This document shows positions 62,101 to 64,000 of a stretch of DNA of 64,000 nucleotides, piece after piece (positions within the stretch are counted from its first letter, which is position 1; each line of letters opens with the position of its first letter). The notes below the pieces were generated by a model. The model saw only the letters and a list, made by a program, of their open reading frames with translations. It ran no database searches and was not told the DNA's origin. Both the position numbers and the translations under genes were made by a program. The stretch is from Cunninghamella blakesleeana (taxonomy: Eukaryota; Mucoromycota; Mucoromycetes; Mucorales; Cunninghamellaceae): positions 7,376,001-7,440,000 of the forward strand of contig JAFCIZ010000001.1 of NCBI GenBank assembly GCA_017871115.1. The letters are read 5' to 3'.

Positions 62101-63411
62101 TAAAATAAATATTTATAGATACTAAAATCATTCTACATTCTATTTCTTATATTCTATATTTTAGTCGTGTAATGTATGTCGGGATGACTCGTGCAAAATG
62201 CTTCCTCTACTGTACTCATACTGCTACTCGTCAAAAATGGGGTAATTTTGAAAAACCATTGATTACTCGATATCTATATGATCTACCAGAAGAAGCTTTT
62301 CAAAAAAAAACACCTGTTTGGAATGCTGAATCAAGAAGATGGGTTGCAAGTGTACTCGGTGAACCACCGTTGGAAGATGATGATGAAGATGATAAGGAGT
62401 GGATTGATCTTGGTGATACCTATGAAAGCAGTGATCAAAGGTAATAACTATAAAATTAAAATTGACAATTGAAAAAAAAATGAAAAAATAAAAATAAAAA
62501 TAAAAAAGAGGTAGGGAGGGGGGGTAGAGTATAGTTTGTTATATGTTGCCAATTAGAATTTTTGCTCAAATAGTGATGAAGATAACGGAAGATATTCGGA
62601 CGAAAATGCTTTATTAGATTATGATATCAACCCTTATGAAATTAATAACAGATCTAAAAAAATCAACAAACTATCACCCCCATCGTCTCAAGCATATCCA
62701 TTACCAACTAATAATTCTTTTAATAAAAATAACAAAAGACAGTTTGATACCTTTCAACCATCATCACAAGTACCTATAAATAATCATGAATATTCACCTT
62801 CTTCAAAACTATTACAATTAAGCCAAGATATTAAAAATAAATCATTACCATCGTCATTATCATCATCATCACATCTATATTCACAATCCACTAGTAAACT
62901 AACTAATCCCTTTAATAATAACAAAAGACAATTTGATACCTTCCAATCGTCATCTCTAGTTCCTATTAAAAACGAATACTCATCCTTAGAATTACAATTA
63001 AATCAGAATGTTAAAAACGAATTTGCACCATTAATATCGTCATCATTACCAATTAATCAAGAAATTAAAGATAAATCACTTTTATTACCTATAAAGCAAA
63101 TACATAAAAAACAAAAAATAACTACTTATAAACCATCAAAAAAACTTAGAACATCAACATCAGTATCAGCATTAAGATCTTTTGAAGAATGTGTAAAAGC
63201 AGGAATAAAAAGAGTAGCATCATGTAAAGCGAGTTTTGCGTTGGATGAGGTTATAACAGCAGTTGAAGATGAATTAAAAATAAATAAACTTACTACCTCA
63301 TCATCTAAAACAACTGACCAATGTAAACAACAATTAGAAATACTATCAGATATGGGCTCACTCGCTATTCATAGAACAAAAGACATTACACGATATATAG
63401 TATTAGAATAA
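59159..63411 (+). CDS. SRS2: UvrD/Srs2-type 3'–5' DNA helicase
   Basis: A superfamily-1A helicase that strips Rad51 filaments and unwinds recombination intermediates in the nucleus. Fourteen exons: 59159–59261, 59359–59685, 59794–59905, 60017–60053, 60143–60232, 60307–60388, 60483–60638, 60747–60985, 61099–61413, 61497–61702, 61791–61869, 61960–62078, 62165–62440 and 62574–63411, giving 992 aa. All motifs are present: LAPPGSGKTR (I), VVTFTNKAANQM (Ia), VDEFQDTN (II), GDPDQSIFGWRNADTR (III), INYRSTKMI (IV), ITMHAAKGLEW (V) and MYVGMTRAKCFLY (VI). An acidic stretch (EDDDEDDKEW) leads to a ~350-aa disordered tail with an internal 63-residue duplication. It ends ITRYIVLE. The start is the first ATG, two dozen residues before motif I. 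Confidence 0.94.
62731..63083 (+). repeat. Internal tandem duplication in the helicase tail
   Basis: NKRQFDTFQ followed by (P/S)SS is encoded twice, starting at 62731 and 62920, 63 codons apart. Each is followed ~30 codons later by a second shared motif, SQDIKNKS (62821) or NQNVKNEF (63001). A third copy of that second motif, NQEIKDKS, starts at 63055. Confidence 0.75.
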
Positions 63412-63719
63412 TTCCTTTATGAAACTTGACAAATTAAACAACTGAAACATCATTCGATAAATAAAATAAAATATGATATTATTTGTTTCATTTGCATATT
63501 AGATTTATTTTAAAAAAATGAAAAAAATAATACATATAATAATTATTTACAACATTGATAATCTAAATTGAAAATATATCTTTAAAAATAATAAATAATG
63601 GTAGTAGTAATAGTAGTGATAATTAATAAAAATAAACAAATAAATAATAAATAGCGATTCCAAAGATACACATATATAAAAATGGTGTATATATTTTCTA
63701 ATTAAATAATATTTTTTAA
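63412..63719. other. Convergent spacer (SRS2-type helicase / choline kinase)
   Basis: 308 bp of AT-rich 3' flanks. No gene seen. Confidence 0.6.
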
Positions 63720-64000
63720 TTAATCCAAGTTATTCCATTTTACAAAGTCTTCACGAAATTGATTCAAGCGTTCCATTGAATAATAAAAGTAGTCAAAATC
63801 GATTTCACTCAAGCTAGCTTGAATTAAACCCCAAAGGCCCCAACTTAAATGAACCGCCATTAACCAAACTTTTACTTCCTGTTGTACTTCTTCAAAAGAT
63901 ATATCTTCATCTATTTCCAATTCTTTTTTATTTGTATCCATATATGCTTGAATGAATCTTAATTGCTCTTCGTCAGTGGGAAATGGTTCTGTCATTGCTG
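63720..64000 (-). CDS. Choline/ethanolamine kinase, C-terminal end (truncated by window edge)
   Basis: Catalyses ATP-dependent phosphorylation of choline or ethanolamine, the first step of the Kennedy pathway. About 92 codons of the last exon are visible, ending at TAA 63720–63722. The segment MAVHLSWGLWGLIQASLSEI followed by DFDYFYYSMERLNQF is the conserved C-terminal signature of this kinase family. FPTDEEQLRFIQAYM precedes it, as in the family. The frame stays open to the right edge, so the Met at 63995 is internal and the catalytic DxD/Brenner regions lie outside. Choline versus ethanolamine specificity cannot be decided. Confidence 0.85.
   Translation of the reverse strand, partial: AMTEPFPTDEEQLRFIQAYMDTNKKELEIDEDISFEEVQQEVKVWLMAVHLSWGLWGLIQASLSEIDFDYFYYSMERLNQFREDFVKWNNLD

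Overview
This window is a nuclear contig from an early-diverging, probably mucoromycote, fungus. The DNA is extremely AT-rich, full of A/T homopolymers and TA/TTA microsatellites. Genes are split by short GT–AG introns of roughly 50–260 nt. The gene set is eukaryotic and fungal: Hsp104, Tom70, Coq9, Isu1, Fmc1, an alpha-arrestin, Ndc1 and a Plavaka-type transposon. Taxonomy below 'fungus' is inference. Mitochondrial import, ubiquinone and F1-ATPase assembly genes argue against anaerobic chytrids, and a TTTCGCGAAA (E2F-like) promoter site fits a non-Dikarya fungus.

Layout, left half. A partial gene end (66–395, +) faces HSP104 (1354–4139, −). A 5.5-kb AT-rich gene desert follows. Next is a large membrane-embedded NRPS-like protein (9664–15176, −): adenylation, carrier, then three membrane/hexapeptide modules. 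It is divergent, across 2.5 kb, from TOM70 (17705–20289, +, nine exons). A 5.47-kb Plavaka-family DNA transposon (22861–28327) has perfect 26-bp terminal inverted repeats. It carries two divergent spliced genes: a transposase with one frame break, and a 263-aa acidic companion protein that I do not recognise.

Layout, right half. This part is gene-dense housekeeping DNA. It runs eL18 (−) | COQ9 (+), a PAS-like protein (−), a three-RRM protein (−), a Sas4-like protein (+), an SLC35F6/DMT transporter (−), ISU1 (−), eL33 (−) | NDC1 (+), FMC1 (+), a DDHD phospholipase (−), an alpha-arrestin (−), uL16 (−), a Tlg2/syntaxin-16 SNARE (−) | SRS2-type helicase (+). It ends with a truncated choline/ethanolamine kinase (−) at the right edge. 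'|' marks close divergent pairs sharing 195–255 bp.

Exon structures were built by hand. In every complete multi-exon gene the GT/AG boundaries chosen keep phase, and the summed exons are a multiple of three. The most unusual things are the two-gene Plavaka element and its frame break, the NRPS-like protein, shared TGGATGGA-type repeats in long 5' introns of ribosomal-protein genes, and palindromes in two divergent promoters plus an E2F-like site in a third.
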